The notes beneath the pieces are model-generated. The model saw only the letters and a program-made list of their open reading frames with translations, did no database searches and had not been told where the DNA came from. The position numbers and the translations under genes were made by a program. Below are positions 52,970 through 64,000 of a stretch of DNA of 64,000 bases, in pieces. Source of the stretch: Dolomedes plantarius (Eukaryota > Arthropoda > Arachnida > Araneae > Dolomedidae). The stretch spans positions 148,984,739-149,048,738 of the forward strand of contig OU015499.1 of the NCBI GenBank assembly GCA_907164885.2, written 5' to 3'. Each line of letters starts with the position of its first letter. Within the stretch, counting starts at the first letter, position 1.

Positions 52970-54709
52970 TCACACACAGAGCTGGGGAAAGGTCTCTTCT
53001 GTGTGGGTACGAAGATGTCTTTTTAAGCCACCATGGTCAGAAAATCTTTTCTTGCATACACTGCAGGCTAAATGTTTCTCTCCTGTATGAGTACGGAGAT
53101 GGGATTTTAAAGTACTCAGTACAGAAAATGTTTTCTCGCATAGAGTGCAGGCGAAAGGTTCCTTTCCTGTGTGGATGCGGAGATGATATTTTAAAGCCTG
53201 CAGTAGGGAAAATTTTTTCTCACATAAAGTGCAGGGGAAAGGTTTCTCTCCTGTGTGGATGCGAAGATGTCTTTTTAAACTACTCTGGCGAGAAAATCTT
53301 TTCTTGCATACACTGCAGGCAAATTGTTTCTCTCCTGTATGAGTACGGAGATGAGATTTTAAACTATTCTGTCTAGAAAATGTTTTCTCGCATACAGTGC
53401 AGGCGAAAGGTTTCTCTCCTGTGTGGATGCGGAGATGAGATTTTAAAGAATGCAGTAGGGAAAATTTTTTCTCACATACAGTGCAGGCGAAAGGTTTCTC
53501 TCCTGTGTGGATGAGAAGATGTCTTTTTAAACTACCCTGGACAGAAAATCTTTTCTTGCATACACTGCAGGCGAAATGTTTCTCTCCTGTATGAGTACGG
53601 AGATGGGAGTTTAAACTACCCCGTCCAGAAAATGTTTTCTCGCATATAGTGCAGGTGAAAGGTTTCTCCCTCTGTGTGTGGATGCGAAGATGTTTTTTTA
53701 AATGACGCCGTTCAAAAAATCTTTTCTCGCATACAGTGCAGGCGAAAGGTTTCGCTGCTGTGTGGGAGCGGAGATGTACTGTTAACCCATCCCGACGACA
53801 AAATCTTTTTCCGCATACTGTGCAGGCGAAAGGTTTCTCTCCTGTATGTGTGCGGAGATGTGTTTTTAAACGACCCCGTTCAGAAAACCTTTTCTCACAT
53901 ACAGTACAGGCGAAAGGTTTCTCTTCTGTGTGGGTGCGGAGATGTGTTTTTAAAGAATTCTGTGCAGAAAACCTTTTTTCACATACAGTACAGACGAAAG
54001 GTTTTTCTCCTGTGTGGATGCGGAGATGTGTTTTTAAACCATTCGGTTGAGAAAACCTTTTTTCACATACAGTACAGACGAAAGGTTTTTCTCCTGTGTG
54101 GATGCGGAGATGTGTTTTTAAAGCACCCTGTTGAGAAAAACTCTTCTCACATACAGTGCAGGCGAAAGGTTTTTCTCCTGTATGGGTGCGGAGATGTGTT
54201 TTTAACTCATCCTGCCGAGAAAACCTTTTCCCACATACAGTGCAGGCAAAATGTTTCTCCGCTGCGTGCGTGCGGAGATGACTTTTTAAACTACTCCGTA
54301 CAGCAAATCTTTTCTTGCATACAGTGCAGGCAAAAGGTTTCTCTCCTATGCGGGTGAGAAGATGTCTTTTTAAGCTACTCTGTACAGAAAATCTTTTGTC
54401 ACATATAGTGCATGCGAAAAGGTTCTTTCCCGTGTTTGTGCAAAGAGTATTATCAGCAATGTGGTACGAATGATGCGTACTTAAGGAGGCCAACTGTGAA
54501 AATTTTCTGTCACATAAATTACATTCGAAAATTTCTTCTTCGGTCTGAGGGGGAATCTGCGCCCTGGAACCTTTTATATTAACACTTATTCTACATGTGT
54601 CACATGAAGTGAATTCAGCTTGCACTTTAGGAGGGTTTTGTTCGCAGGAATGGCTTTCATTGGAAGGTCCTTTTAGACTGGAAATGCCCGACAATTCCTT
54701 TTCTGACAT
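52970..54709 (-). CDS. C2H2 polydactyl zinc-finger protein, paralog B
   Basis: Open frame of about 579 codons from MSEKELSGISSLKG to a stop after HTEETFPQLCV. I count 18 C2H2 fingers. Finger 1 is divergent (CNLCDRKFSQLASLSTHHSYH), finger 2 ends in Arg (KRHLLTRIGEK), and the linker after finger 10 is TQREKPF, one residue longer than usual. All three oddities are shared with paralog A. Many differences from A fall at the helix positions that contact DNA, for example finger 10 (ERRHLKK here, QRSTLKS in A), so the two may bind different sites. No ZAD, BTB or KRAB domain is visible in the N-terminus. The upstream ATG at 54,754 lies beyond a candidate splice acceptor (ATCGTTTACAG), so I start at 54,709. 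The unbroken frame supports a live gene. Function inferred only from the fold: nuclear DNA binding. Confidence 0.85.
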   Translation of the reverse strand: MSEKELSGISSLKGPSNESHSCEQNPPKVQAEFTSCDTCRISVNIKGSRAQIPPQTEEEIFECNLCDRKFSQLASLSTHHSYHIADNTLCTNTGKNLFACTICDKRFSVQSSLKRHLLTRIGEKPFACTVCKKRFAVRSSLKSHLRTHAAEKHFACTVCGKRFSRQDELKTHLRTHTGEKPFACTVCEKSFSQQGALKTHLRIHTGEKPFVCTVCEKRFSQPNGLKTHLRIHTGEKPFVCTVCEKRFSAQNSLKTHLRTHTEEKPFACTVCEKRFSERGRLKTHLRTHTGEKPFACTVCGKRFCRRDGLTVHLRSHTAAKPFACTVCEKRFFERRHLKKHLRIHTQREKPFTCTICEKTFSGRGSLNSHLRTHTGEKHFACSVCKKRFSVQGSLKRHLLIHTGEKPFACTVCEKKFSLLHSLKSHLRIHTGEKPFACTVCEKTFSRQNSLKSHLRTHTGEKQFACSVCKKRFSRQSSLKRHLRIHTGEKPFPCTLCEKKFSLLQALKYHLRIHTGKEPFACTLCEKTFSVLSTLKSHLRTHTGEKHLACSVCKKRFSDHGGLKRHLRTHTEETFPQLCV

Positions 54710-54853
54710 GCCGACGCTTCTGTAAACGATGATCAGAAAACTAACAGACAGCAATACGTTGAAATTCTAAATTTATGGTCATCTCAAAAATTCTAGTATT
54801 GAATCTTACAATCTGTATCGAGCACCTGTAAAGACAGGAGAAAGAAACTGAAT

Positions 54854-55024
<171 letters not shown>

Positions 55025-55039
55025 ATATATATATAAACC

Positions 55040-55419
55040 TTTTACACGCCAATGTTACATGTATGGGACATCAATTAAAAATACTGAGAAAAATACAATT
55101 TTTTTCATATTGCTCTATAAAAATTCAGTAGAATGAAAGTATGAATTGATTTTTCGGTATCGAGGTTATGGTAACAAAACAGTGTCTAGGGGAAGGAAAT
55201 CGTAATTTCGACTTGTTTCTAATTTTCGGCGAACGAAGTAGAATAATTCATATAAAATAAAAAATTCAACAAATTTTTTATAAATAAGAGGAATTTAAAA
55301 TTATTATTTTGTTGGTAAAAGAAAATAGCGTAGAAGTTATGACAAAAAGGATTAAATTTTGATGCAAGAACTTTTAGGAGTGTAAAAGTTAGTTTTTTTC
55401 ACATGATAATTTGCTTTCG
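55040..55419. other. 5' flank of zinc-finger gene B
   Basis: Collinear with about 16,075-16,485 in copy A. AT-rich; no promoter element can be assigned. Confidence 0.4.
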
Positions 55420-55525
55420 CTTGGAGCGCTACGGTCAATTTTTGCTACACGAGAGCTAATTAGACCGTGACCTACTGCTTAAAGCCGATTCCGAACGGCT
55501 ACAAACGTCCTTGCCAATAGAAAAA
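55420..55525 (-). mobile_element. SINE family 1 body, head lost (copy B)
   Basis: Matches the body of 16,486-16,580 (GAGCGCTACGGTCAATTTTT through GTCCTTGCCAATAG) and then stops. The tRNA-like head with the B-box, present in copy A, is missing, so B has a deletion relative to A. Confidence 0.7.
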
Positions 55526-55542
55526 GCACTTAATTATTTATA

Positions 55543-56853
55543 CAGAGGCTGTTCGCACATTTTTTAGACGATTTTGGTAAGCGGTAATAAAAAATCGCTT
55601 GCTGTAAAAGAAATAATTGCAATTGTACTATGTTTTTAAAAGTCAAAATTATCGTCTGCGGCTTGAAAGTTTTGTTTTTATTCAAAATGGCGTTTTTTAC
55701 AAAGCAGTGGTTCGAAGGCTACATTTATGCTCTTTCCGAAGAGAAATATGCATACTCCGTTATCCAAAAATCATGTGAGAGTCGTGGTTTTGTGATATCT
55801 AAAGCGTCGATAAGTAATATCGTCAACAAGAAAGGAAAAAAACGTCAAATTGGAGTCTCAAGTGGGACAAAAATTCCAAACAAGTATACAAAGAAAAAAC
55901 GGACATCTTCGACTATTGCAAAGGTACGTTGTTTAATGTTAAAAGAAAATCCCCCTAGTCAAAGGGCAGTTGCAAAATCATTAAAATGCTCGGTGTCCAC
56001 TGTTAACAAAATGATAAACGTTGATTTAAATCATAAGAAAGCGAAAAAACGCAATGTGCATCGTCTTCTTTCAAATCATATCGCTGAACGCAGGACACGC
56101 TGCAGAATTCAATATGATGAATTTAATATGAGAAACACTTATCCAAAGAAAAATGGAAAAAAATTGTCACAATAGATGAATCATGGGTGTATTTAAATGA
56201 TTGCAACATAAAAAGAGCCATTTATTATCATAAAAGGGGAGAAAAAAATTTAAGTACATGGTTCAAAGAATCGAAAGAAAGTTTTTCTAAGGGATTCATG
56301 ATTGTTGCTGGTTTTTCTTATAATGGCAAGTTAAAAATAAAGAGAGTGGAAAAAATGTCAAGATTAACTCCAAATACTATCAGGAACATATTTTATCGCC
56401 AATTTTTCTGAATGAAATACCATTGCTTTACCCAGTGTCATCAATCTGTGAGACTCCATCAGGACAAAGCTAGCAGTCACACATCAAAATCCATTGTAAA
56501 TTTCCTAAAAGAAATGGAACAAAAAACTGGTATCAAGGCCATACCCTTCACTGATATCCCTACTAAATCTCCTGATGTATCACCTATGGATTTTCGTGCT
56601 TTCGGACTTTTAAAATCTGCATTATCCAAACGTCGTCCCGAAACCCTTACAGGACTCTGGAAAGCTGTTCAGGAGGAATTGGATAGAATTCCTCTTCTGA
56701 CTTCAAAGGGCATTATTATCTTGGAAATTGCGGTGTCGAAAGATAGTTCAGAATAAGGGATGTCAAATAGAACATTTAAAACACAAGAATTTTATGTAAT
56801 TTAGTTTTGTGAATACAATATACATCGTCTAAAAAATGTGTGAACAGCCTCTG
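55543..56853 (+). mobile_element. Mariner-type element, DD41D spacing (1,311 bp), only in copy B
   Basis: The left end CAGAGGCTGTTCGCACATTT and the right end, read inward as CAGAGGCTGTTCACACATTT, continue as inverted repeats through TTTAGACGAT (30 bp, one mismatch). TA flanks both sides (55,541-55,542, 56,854-56,855). Absent from copy A. It contains a nearly complete transposase broken by few mutations, so it is fairly young. Confidence 0.93.
55687..56756 (+). pseudogene. DD41D-type mariner transposase, lightly damaged
   Basis: Start ATG at 55,687 (MAFFTKQWFEGYIYALSEEK); an in-frame ATG at 55,630 lies just inside the TIR. HTH segments are KASISNIVNKKGKKRQIG and NPPSQRAVAKSLKCSVSTVN, with a Lys/Arg-rich region between. 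A one-base frameshift near 56,130 leads to KIVTIDESWVYLND (first Asp). A second disruption near 56,405 leads to VRLHQDKASSHTSKS (second Asp) and KSPDVSPMDFRAFGLLKSAL (third Asp). I count 41 residues between the second and third Asp, which fits the DD41D (visitor/rosa-like) group within Tc1/mariner. The protein ends near 56,756. All catalytic residues are intact, so two small changes account for its inactivity. Confidence 0.85.
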
Positions 56854-56855
56854 TA

Positions 56856-58446
56856 GACTATCTAATGATTCTGAAAATGAATGTATTGATATTTGTCTAC
56901 TGCGTCCAGAAAAAGTGGATGTTTAACAGATGGCGAAGATATGAGGATATTTTGCGGCCTGTTCTACCAGTAGATGCTTGTGGTCAAGTCGAAATATCTA
57001 CAAAAAATTACAAGATAAAGAGAACTTTTTATATACCACGTTTTTAAGTTTTCTGTTGAAACATATAAACTTGACAATTCTATGTATGAATAAATACTTT
57101 TCAAATTTTTTTGGATGAATTATCCCTTCAACTTGAAAGAAAATTATCAAATGCGTAATAAAGCGGTATCAAATGCGTAATCAATCGTTTAGCTCGGGAA
57201 TTGGAAATTAACTTGCGTTTAACTTTTTGTTCCCGCTCGGCCGATGGATGGCTGCACCATTCTACAAAACATAATTAACTGAAAATGAATTCAATCCTTC
57301 TTAAATGTGGCTAAAAGTATTATAAGAATGCCTTGTCATCGTGTTCTGATCTATTCTAAAAGTTTGAAATGTCTAGCTAGTCGGGAAGTCAGTTAAAAAT
57401 CGATTGCAAGATTTGTAAAGGACAAACACACAAAGAAACTGGACAAACACACAAACAAGAATACGAGTTAATAAAAACATGGTAAAATAGATGGCAATGA
57501 AATATCTATTCAAGAAGGGAAAACCGAATTTGAAGCGAAAACTAAAGTCAAAGAGTAAAACATCCAACATCGCTTGGAAAAAAAGTTTTAAAAAATTGTT
57601 AAAACTGATATTATTAATATTTCTGAAATGTTTCCTGCGTTGGTTACCTTACCTCCAGTTGAAATATTTCACAAGTTCAAACCAATATCTATTGCATTTA
57701 GCGAATATCTCGGATCCTCTTTGATCTAGAGTTGTGTGAGAGCCTCAATCCAGTCTTGAAAATCCAGAAAAGTATGAAATTTTCTTTCATCATATAAGAT
57801 GTTTACTGAGTTGTCTGAAAAGGGTTTCAAAGATATTGGCACGATACGGGAATTTCGGATAGGAAGATACCCTCTCAGATAACCAAATAAAGCCTCAAAA
57901 TGGCAAAAAGAGGAAATTTTTTGTACAAAAGTGACGGTCAATATTATATTTCCCGTTGGAAGGACAGTACTGTTGCAACTATAGTACCCAATTATTCGAC
58001 ACATGAGCCTATCAGTAAAACCAAGCGATTTTGTCGAGCACACAAAAAAAGAGAACTTATGTTTCTCAACCACATCTGAACAAAATGTACAGGGAGGGAA
58101 TGGGAGGTGTGGATTTGCGAGACAGACTTCTTGGATCATATGCACATGTTTAGAAGCAAAAAAATGATATTGGAATCTACTTAACTATGCTCTAAACATG
58201 GCTGCCACTGCTGGATGGATTTTGCTTTTACATTTGCATAAAGGTACAACAGCAGAGCAATCATATCTCAATTGTCGGAGAGAAGTAACTTTGTGTTTGT
58301 TTAGCATGAAACCGAAAATACACCCTGTTCCTGGACCTCGCGCATATTGCTCTGAATCTTTCAGACAATCAGATGCACATTATCTTGTACCGGGTATTTT
58401 TCTCATATTTCCGGCTATTATTCTGCTTGACCTGTGTTATTTCTGA
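56856..58446 (+). pseudogene. piggyBac (PGBD-type) transposase pseudogene, copy B
   Basis: Same structure and core deletion as 16,921-18,514: acidic start SNDSENECIDI, RPVLPVDACGQVEIST, KGKPNLKRKLKSKSKTSNIA, MFPALVTLPPVEIFHKFKP, MAKRGNFLYKSDGQYYISRW, MGGVDLRDRLLGSY-like sequence in a shifted frame, and VPGPRAYCSESFRQSD. B has the frame-preserving ACGQVEIST stretch in a cleaner form than A. The shared deletion shows that the element was dead before the duplication. Confidence 0.8.
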
Positions 58447-59283
58447 AAAAACGATTAGAAATGTACTTATTACTAAAAAATTGTGCACCGAAATCGATAT
58501 TAGAATTCAAATGTCGTTAATCACACTTTATAGAAGTGTTTCCCGCCAATGTTCTATTTCAGGAACATATATAACATACACTTTTTTTTAAAACAAAATT
58601 TACTCAGAGTTCTAATATTTGAGTTTTAATGTGATTTTTATCAATAGTTTGTGTTATCGTTCGATCATAGTGCGGTTTGTAAAAGGTTAACACTGTACCA
58701 TCAAGCTCTTTTCGTATTTTTACGTGAAATCGATAGCTATATATAAAAGCTTGCGATAGGAAATGGTATATCTATAAACTAAGGTGTGATAAACTATGTT
58801 CCGGACTAATTAAATTACTGAGCATTTTAAATTTATTGTAAATAGGGCACCAGGTTCCTTAGCCATCGTCATTCTTTTTGTCTTGGTAGATCATAATGAG
58901 ATTTGATATGTTTTGGTTAACATGAATCTCCACCAAACTACTGCTATCGTTCCGATTAATAAGAGATGATAAGCAATATCAATATTTTTGCCCCTTATAT
59001 TTATTTCAGTTGTCTGTAAGTCATAATATTTTTTTCGTTAATAATTAATTTTCGTTATAATTATTTTAAGAAAGAAGAGAATATTCGTTATAATTATTTT
59101 AAGAAAGGACTGAGAAATTCCAGAGATTAAAATGTGATGAAAACCGTCGTTACCAAAAGTGGTAAAAAGTTTATAAATCTAATAAAATATGTAAAATTAT
59201 TCCAGGAAATAACAAAGAATACGTGGCTTATGGGTTTGTTTAGGCATATTTGTTTCGATTGTAGTTTGGTGGCTACAGATATT
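58447..59283. other. AT-rich sequence shared with copy A, no gene seen
   Basis: Almost identical to 18,515-19,349; only a handful of single-base and homopolymer differences seen by eye. Confidence 0.5.
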
Positions 59284-59499
59284 TTAACGTAGGATTACGT
59301 TAATCAATAACGGTCCTTCGGAGAGAAAAAAATCGTCCTGCGTCGCGAGTTATAATTTTCGCAGCATGCCAAACCCAGTAGCAGTAAACAGTTATACAAA
59401 AAAGTACCAAAATGCGCCAAAAAAAAAAAGATGTCAGCAAACGATAAGTAATTCTACGTTAATAACCTGCGGTAGTTTCGTTTCAGGAGACTACCTGCA
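59284..59499 (-). repeat. CAGGTAGTCTC-type dispersed repeat, inverted copy (B)
   Basis: Counterpart of 19,350-19,567, with few differences (for example ACCTGCGG for ACCCGCGG). Confidence 0.7.
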
Positions 59500-61814
59500 A
59501 TATTTTTTCACCACACTGTCTCCACATTTTAATCTCTATGTTGTGTATATAATACATTAGAATTTACAATAGTATAAATTCTTCAAATTTCTTTCCGTTC
59601 ATTTACTGTGCAATAGTGCTTTTATGCGGTTCTTCACATAATGTGAATCAAACATTTCAAAACAGTTATCTGTGGATCTCTTCTAGTTTATACGAATACA
59701 GGGCTAATAAGGTCTATTCCAGACCAACACCTATTAAATATTGTATTACGAGATTTTAAACACGTAATAAAAATTCCAAACAAAATACGTCCGTACGGTA
59801 TCGATGTGATGCTCCTTAAAAATAACATTTCAGAACAATTTTAAACTTTCACAGAAATATTAATTCAGAACTGCTTAAAGAAATTTTACCCGTGTTAGTT
59901 CTCACGCAATTTAATTTTATAATTTTTTTTACTCTCGGGGAAAGAAATAAAATATGCCGAATAAATGTGGGGTGTGACTTGAATCTTAAGCAGTCACATA
60001 CTGATTGGACACAGCTCGGTATTATAGTAAAAAACAATTTCACAGCCTTAACAGAAAAAAAAAATACATGTATACGCTCCTGTAGAAAAATAATTCCATT
60101 ATATATCCTTCTAATTAAAATTTTGGCTGAAGTACGTTACTCGTACCGATACGTGAAGTGTGGCAATAAAAATTTCATCGGGGTAACCTCAGAATTTAAG
60201 GCAACCTTACTCGCTTGCTTCATGACGTGCGGGATTGTGATTCTTTATGAATGGTATTTTTTCGTACTGAAATGTCATCTTTGCCGCTTCGTAATACATA
60301 ATTAATGAATTGATAAAATTGCTTTACCACTCTATTTGTACATTTCAAAGATCCTTTAAAATTTTCATAAAAAAGAATAAAAAAGTTCTCAAGCGGGAGT
60401 GCTGAGTGATTTCTGCTAATTTAAAGTGTAATATAATCAAAGAAATTTTTGAAAAAAAATTGGTATTTTTTTTATTTTTCTATATTTAAAAAATATTGGT
60501 ATATTATAATTTTCTCATATTTTTCATCAATATTATTGTTTAATTTTTTTTTGTGGGGGAGGATCTTTAAATTTATATAACGTACTTAACTAAAGTTCAA
60601 TTTTTCTAAAAAATTGTGTGTTTGGATTTTTGAATTTCTACAGAGCTTTGCAAACAATTTTATATATCCTGATTTCGGCAAGTCTTTCTCACTTCTCATT
60701 GATTTTTAAAACTTTGTCTATTTTGCGGGATGGGTATTCAATGGTTACGAAAGATTCTAAACTAATGTTTATTCTTATACATGCTCATTTACGCATTTCC
60801 AAGGAAAAAAGCCTTTATTTTCTTCACAGTGTCTTTATTGTATTCACAGTGAACGTTGGGCCAAAGAGCCCTTAAAGTCTACGACTAAAGAGTAATGCTA
60901 GCGATTTATGACATTCTTTAATATTGGGTGATAAGAACTGTACAAAATTTTCCAATTCAAATTTGCATTCATCCACTAAGCAGACAATGTAAGCACAAAG
61001 GGGGACTGCTACATAAGAAATGTACTACAAATAAATGATCTATTTCTATAAAAATGTAGAATAAAAACTATCTATTCCTATAAAAATGTACACTATGACC
61101 AAAATGTGAATTAACTTATATTATCTTTCAAATACTCTTCAAACTTGTTGTTGAATAGAATAAAATAGTTTTGCTATAAATCTAGAAAAGCTAAGAGTTG
61201 AAAATTAAGATTAATTCAAATTACATTGATTATCTTGAATTACCTTTTTAATGGATAATAAAATAATAAAACGATTGTGTGATTCAGAGAATATTGGAAA
61301 CCATTTTCTTCTTACAGGATAAGGTAATCTCATAACATTTTTCATTTTGTGTATGAAATCAAATGATTTCAAGATATCCTTATAGAATGGAAAAATTTAG
61401 GTCAGAACTGTACAATATATTTCAGAGCTACAAAAAATCAGATGAAGATTAAGCTATATGTATTGTAACACCTCTTGATTAGGGAAAATCACACCATACT
61501 CCTCATGAAGAATGATATAAAAAAAGCAACAAATCATTTTTCATGATAGAGTATGAAATATTTTATTCTTCAGTCATAAATGTATGCACTGCAAGAAACT
61601 GTAAAAGTTTAATACCATATTTAATAAAACAGTTATTAAAGAAACATATATACATAGTACACAAAACAGTAATACTCACACAAATTAAATTTTTTTAGGA
61701 ACAAGAAAATAAAAAAAAACAATCTAAAGACATAAAATTCCCCATATGATGAAATTTTAACTGCATAATTCAAATACAAACATGGTTATGGTCTTTTCAA
61801 AAATAATTTTTCAG
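59500..61814. other. AT-rich sequence shared with copy A, no gene supported
   Basis: Collinear with 19,568-21,881. Contains the duplicate frames 59,892-60,305 and 60,618-60,875, which I do not regard as genes. Confidence 0.5.
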
Positions 61815-62000
61815 CATGTCTCGGTCAAGTAGTCATCCTGAAGCGGGAGCCCCAGAGTTCTTTCCAAGCATGTTGGTCCTCATTTTATCAACCCACTAGG
61901 GATGAAAGGCTAAGTCGACCTTGCTCAGTCGCAGGATTAATCCCTGGACTGTGGTGTGGCAGCTTGATGCATTAAACCCCTATGCCACTATGACAACTCA
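61815..62000 (-). mobile_element. tRNA-derived SINE, family 3, copy B
   Basis: Counterpart of 21,882-22,070: the B-box-like sequence around GCAGGATTAATCCCTGG and the A-box region near 61,980-61,998, minus strand. Confidence 0.6.
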
Positions 62001-63489
62001 TTAATCATGTTCACGTTTAATTGCACTAATAACATTTTAACATTCAGTCAAAAATTTTCTTTCTTGATCAGTAATAGATTCCAGATAAGATCTCCAGCAA
62101 ATAATATACAATTTTTATGTTTCAAATATAATACTCTTATTATTTTTAAATATTTGTCTTGGAAATGTTACTACAAATCTCTTGTTATGTCAAAAACATA
62201 CTGATATGAACATTGCCTTTAACTGAAAACCTGTCTTATTTTACAAAAGATTATTTAAGGGGGCCCCTCAAAAAAGTTTGCTTAGGGCCTCGCAAACCGC
62301 AGAGCCGCTACTGCCTCCAGTCATCTATATTTATTCTCACATATCTAAATCAAGAAAAAATTCTCACATATTAGTGAGAAGCGAGAGATTTACAATATTT
62401 GCAAAAATCTAAAATTAGAAATTGACTAAAAACCTAAAATAATTGGGTTCTTTCCCTACCCACTGCTAAGCATATAAATCATCTTGCATGCCTGCAGTAT
62501 ATTTTTAACCATTCATATAACTATTGAATTGGGAAATTGAAGCTTTTCTAGATAAAAGTCAATTAAAACATACCTGAGGTCAACAATATCGCAGGAGAGA
62601 TTCAACAGCTTTGCAATATAGAGCATGTAGAAACTAGGAAATAAAAATTGAGTCAATTTATATATGATCTTGCAAATAAAAAATCTACCAAAATTTGATT
62701 GTAAATAATTTTGACCTGTGAATGAATTTTATGTAGTCTAGCTATTTCTTTGTTTTCTTTTCTGATAAATGTACAGGAAATATGACCACCTTCCTAATTT
62801 TTGTTTTTAACACTTCACATGAAATGTTTTTTTCATTTATTGTAAATTAGAATTCTGAAGGACCCCGCCAAAATTTCCGCAACTGAGCTCCGCAATGACT
62901 ATGGTTGGCCCTGATCAAAAGCATGAATGACAAGAATAGGGTGTCAAATTTTCCAGTGCAAAGAAATTTACTGTTAGACTTTATAACCTCGATATACATA
63001 AAGTTAATGTAGAAATTTCCAAAAATTTATATATTAAAATGTAGAAATCGCATGTAATCTTCTAAAAAATATTTTTAAATAATATCTATAAATGTGTAAA
63101 ACAAAGTTATATGTAACTAACTGTCAACAAAACAGATAGTGAGTAAGAAAGTTCAACATGAAATGCAAAGTATCAAAATGATTACAAAAGAAAGAAAAAT
63201 CTCCTGGTTTATGATCGACTTCTATTGAGAAATTTTTTCCAAACAGCTTTCATAAAAGAACTGATACAGAATGTTTATGCAAAATGAAAAAGTAACCAGC
63301 CTATATTTTCATCTTTGGGTCAAACATATCTTTTACATAATGATTTCATATAATCCTCTAATGTCTTTTTAAACATTTTTCATCTAGAAATATAGTTCAT
63401 TTCCACATATTCCATCACAGTACAGTTAACAGTTACGCAACACATTTCTGGAGCAGTGAGAAAAGTAAAGAGCACCAGAATTTTAAAAA
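62001..63489. other. AT-rich sequence with GC-rich element termini, copy B
   Basis: Counterpart of 22,071-23,554, including the hAT-like blocks near 62,262-62,320 and 62,860-62,920. No gene. Confidence 0.4.
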
Positions 63490-64000
63490 TTATATATTGG
63501 ACAATATCTTTACTAATGCAGTTCAAATACTGGCTTAAGCTGACAATATTGTCATTGGTCCTCGAGGCACATTAGCTCTTAAACAGGCATTTACAGTGTT
63601 GGAACCAAGTTCTAAAAGAATTAAATTCTCTGTAAAGAAAATAAGACAAAGTATTTGCCTTGTCATAAGTACGACTTACAAATTAGTCACTCTGAAATTG
63701 ATAATTATAAATTTGAAAAAGTTAACAGTTTTACTTACCTGGGAGCAGAGATAAACACTAAAAATGCATTAAACCCAGACATAGATAAAAGAATCACGGC
63801 TACAAACAGATGTTTTTTAATGGCCTGAAGAGCTATTTGAAATCTAACTTTCTTAAATTAAGTACTAAACTGCTTCTTTACAAGAGTCTTATAATATCTA
63901 TCCTCACATATGCATGGGAGACAATGGGCATTGACTTTACATGATGTGGAAGCTTTTGGGTATTTTTGAGAGAAAGATTCTGTATATACACAGTGGGGTT
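63490..64000 (+). pseudogene. RTE-like LINE reverse transcriptase C-terminus, copy B (cut by window end)
   Basis: Same fragment as 23,555-24,071: KQAFTVLEPSSKRIKFS, a one-base loss near 63,636 that breaks the frame kept in A, then VNSFTYLGAEINTKNALNPD and IDKRITATNRCF. The T-run after the last motif is one base longer than in A. Confidence 0.75.

Overview
The window is eukaryotic, AT-rich and repeat-dense. I see no operons, bacterial promoters or long uninterrupted single-copy genes. The transposon mix (mariner, Tigger/pogo, piggyBac, THAP-Harbinger, BEL/Pao, Ty3/gypsy, an RTE-like LINE, tRNA-derived SINEs) and a long C2H2 zinc-finger exon with GEKPFACTVCEKRFS-type fingers suggest an arthropod, most likely a chelicerate such as a spider. 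The taxon is inference; no search was run.

The backbone is a large direct duplication. Copy A runs from about 12,002 to at least 24,071; copy B runs from about 48,264 to the end of the window. Each copy carries, in the same order: the 3' end of one mariner element, a minus-strand polydactyl zinc-finger gene (A about 17 fingers, B about 18) with a decayed tail of further fingers downstream, a tRNA-derived SINE, a gutted piggyBac transposase pseudogene, a short dispersed repeat, a long AT-rich stretch with a second SINE family, and an RTE-like LINE 3' end. Copy B also has a 2.27-kb Tigger/pogo element, a 1.31-kb DD41D-type mariner and a greatly expanded (TA)n tract. Copy A still has about 340 bp that B lost. 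The two zinc-finger genes are the only strong candidates for functional host genes.

Layout. 1-11,100: unique AT-rich sequence with dispersed repeats, a decayed Tigger (2,441-3,373), a Tigger MITE (4,000-4,167), two SINEs, a minisatellite, a Harbinger MITE, and a mariner (8,009-9,870) with a second mariner-type element nested in it. 11,139-12,206: an internally deleted mariner that holds the left breakpoint of the duplication. 12,002-24,071: copy A. 24,400-27,100: AT-rich, no gene seen. 27,116-30,720: a TIR element and a decayed THAP-Harbinger transposase. 31,450-33,900: a dispersed repeat and AT-rich sequence. 33,910-42,700: two BEL/Pao retrotransposon fragments fused tail to tail near 38,035. 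42,769-44,364: a truncated Ty3/gypsy element. 44,500-48,260: AT-rich sequence with a tandem repeat of about 340 bp, an inverted repeat with a Harbinger MITE in its loop, and a hAT-like end. 48,264-64,000: copy B.

I found no wholly new molecular system. The most informative things are evolutionary: paired empty and filled sites that order the transposon insertions, an abrupt change in A/B divergence near 18.3 kb / 58.2 kb, independent truncation of the two zinc-finger arrays, and the BEL/BEL inverted fusion. All similarity statements come from reading the sequence by eye.
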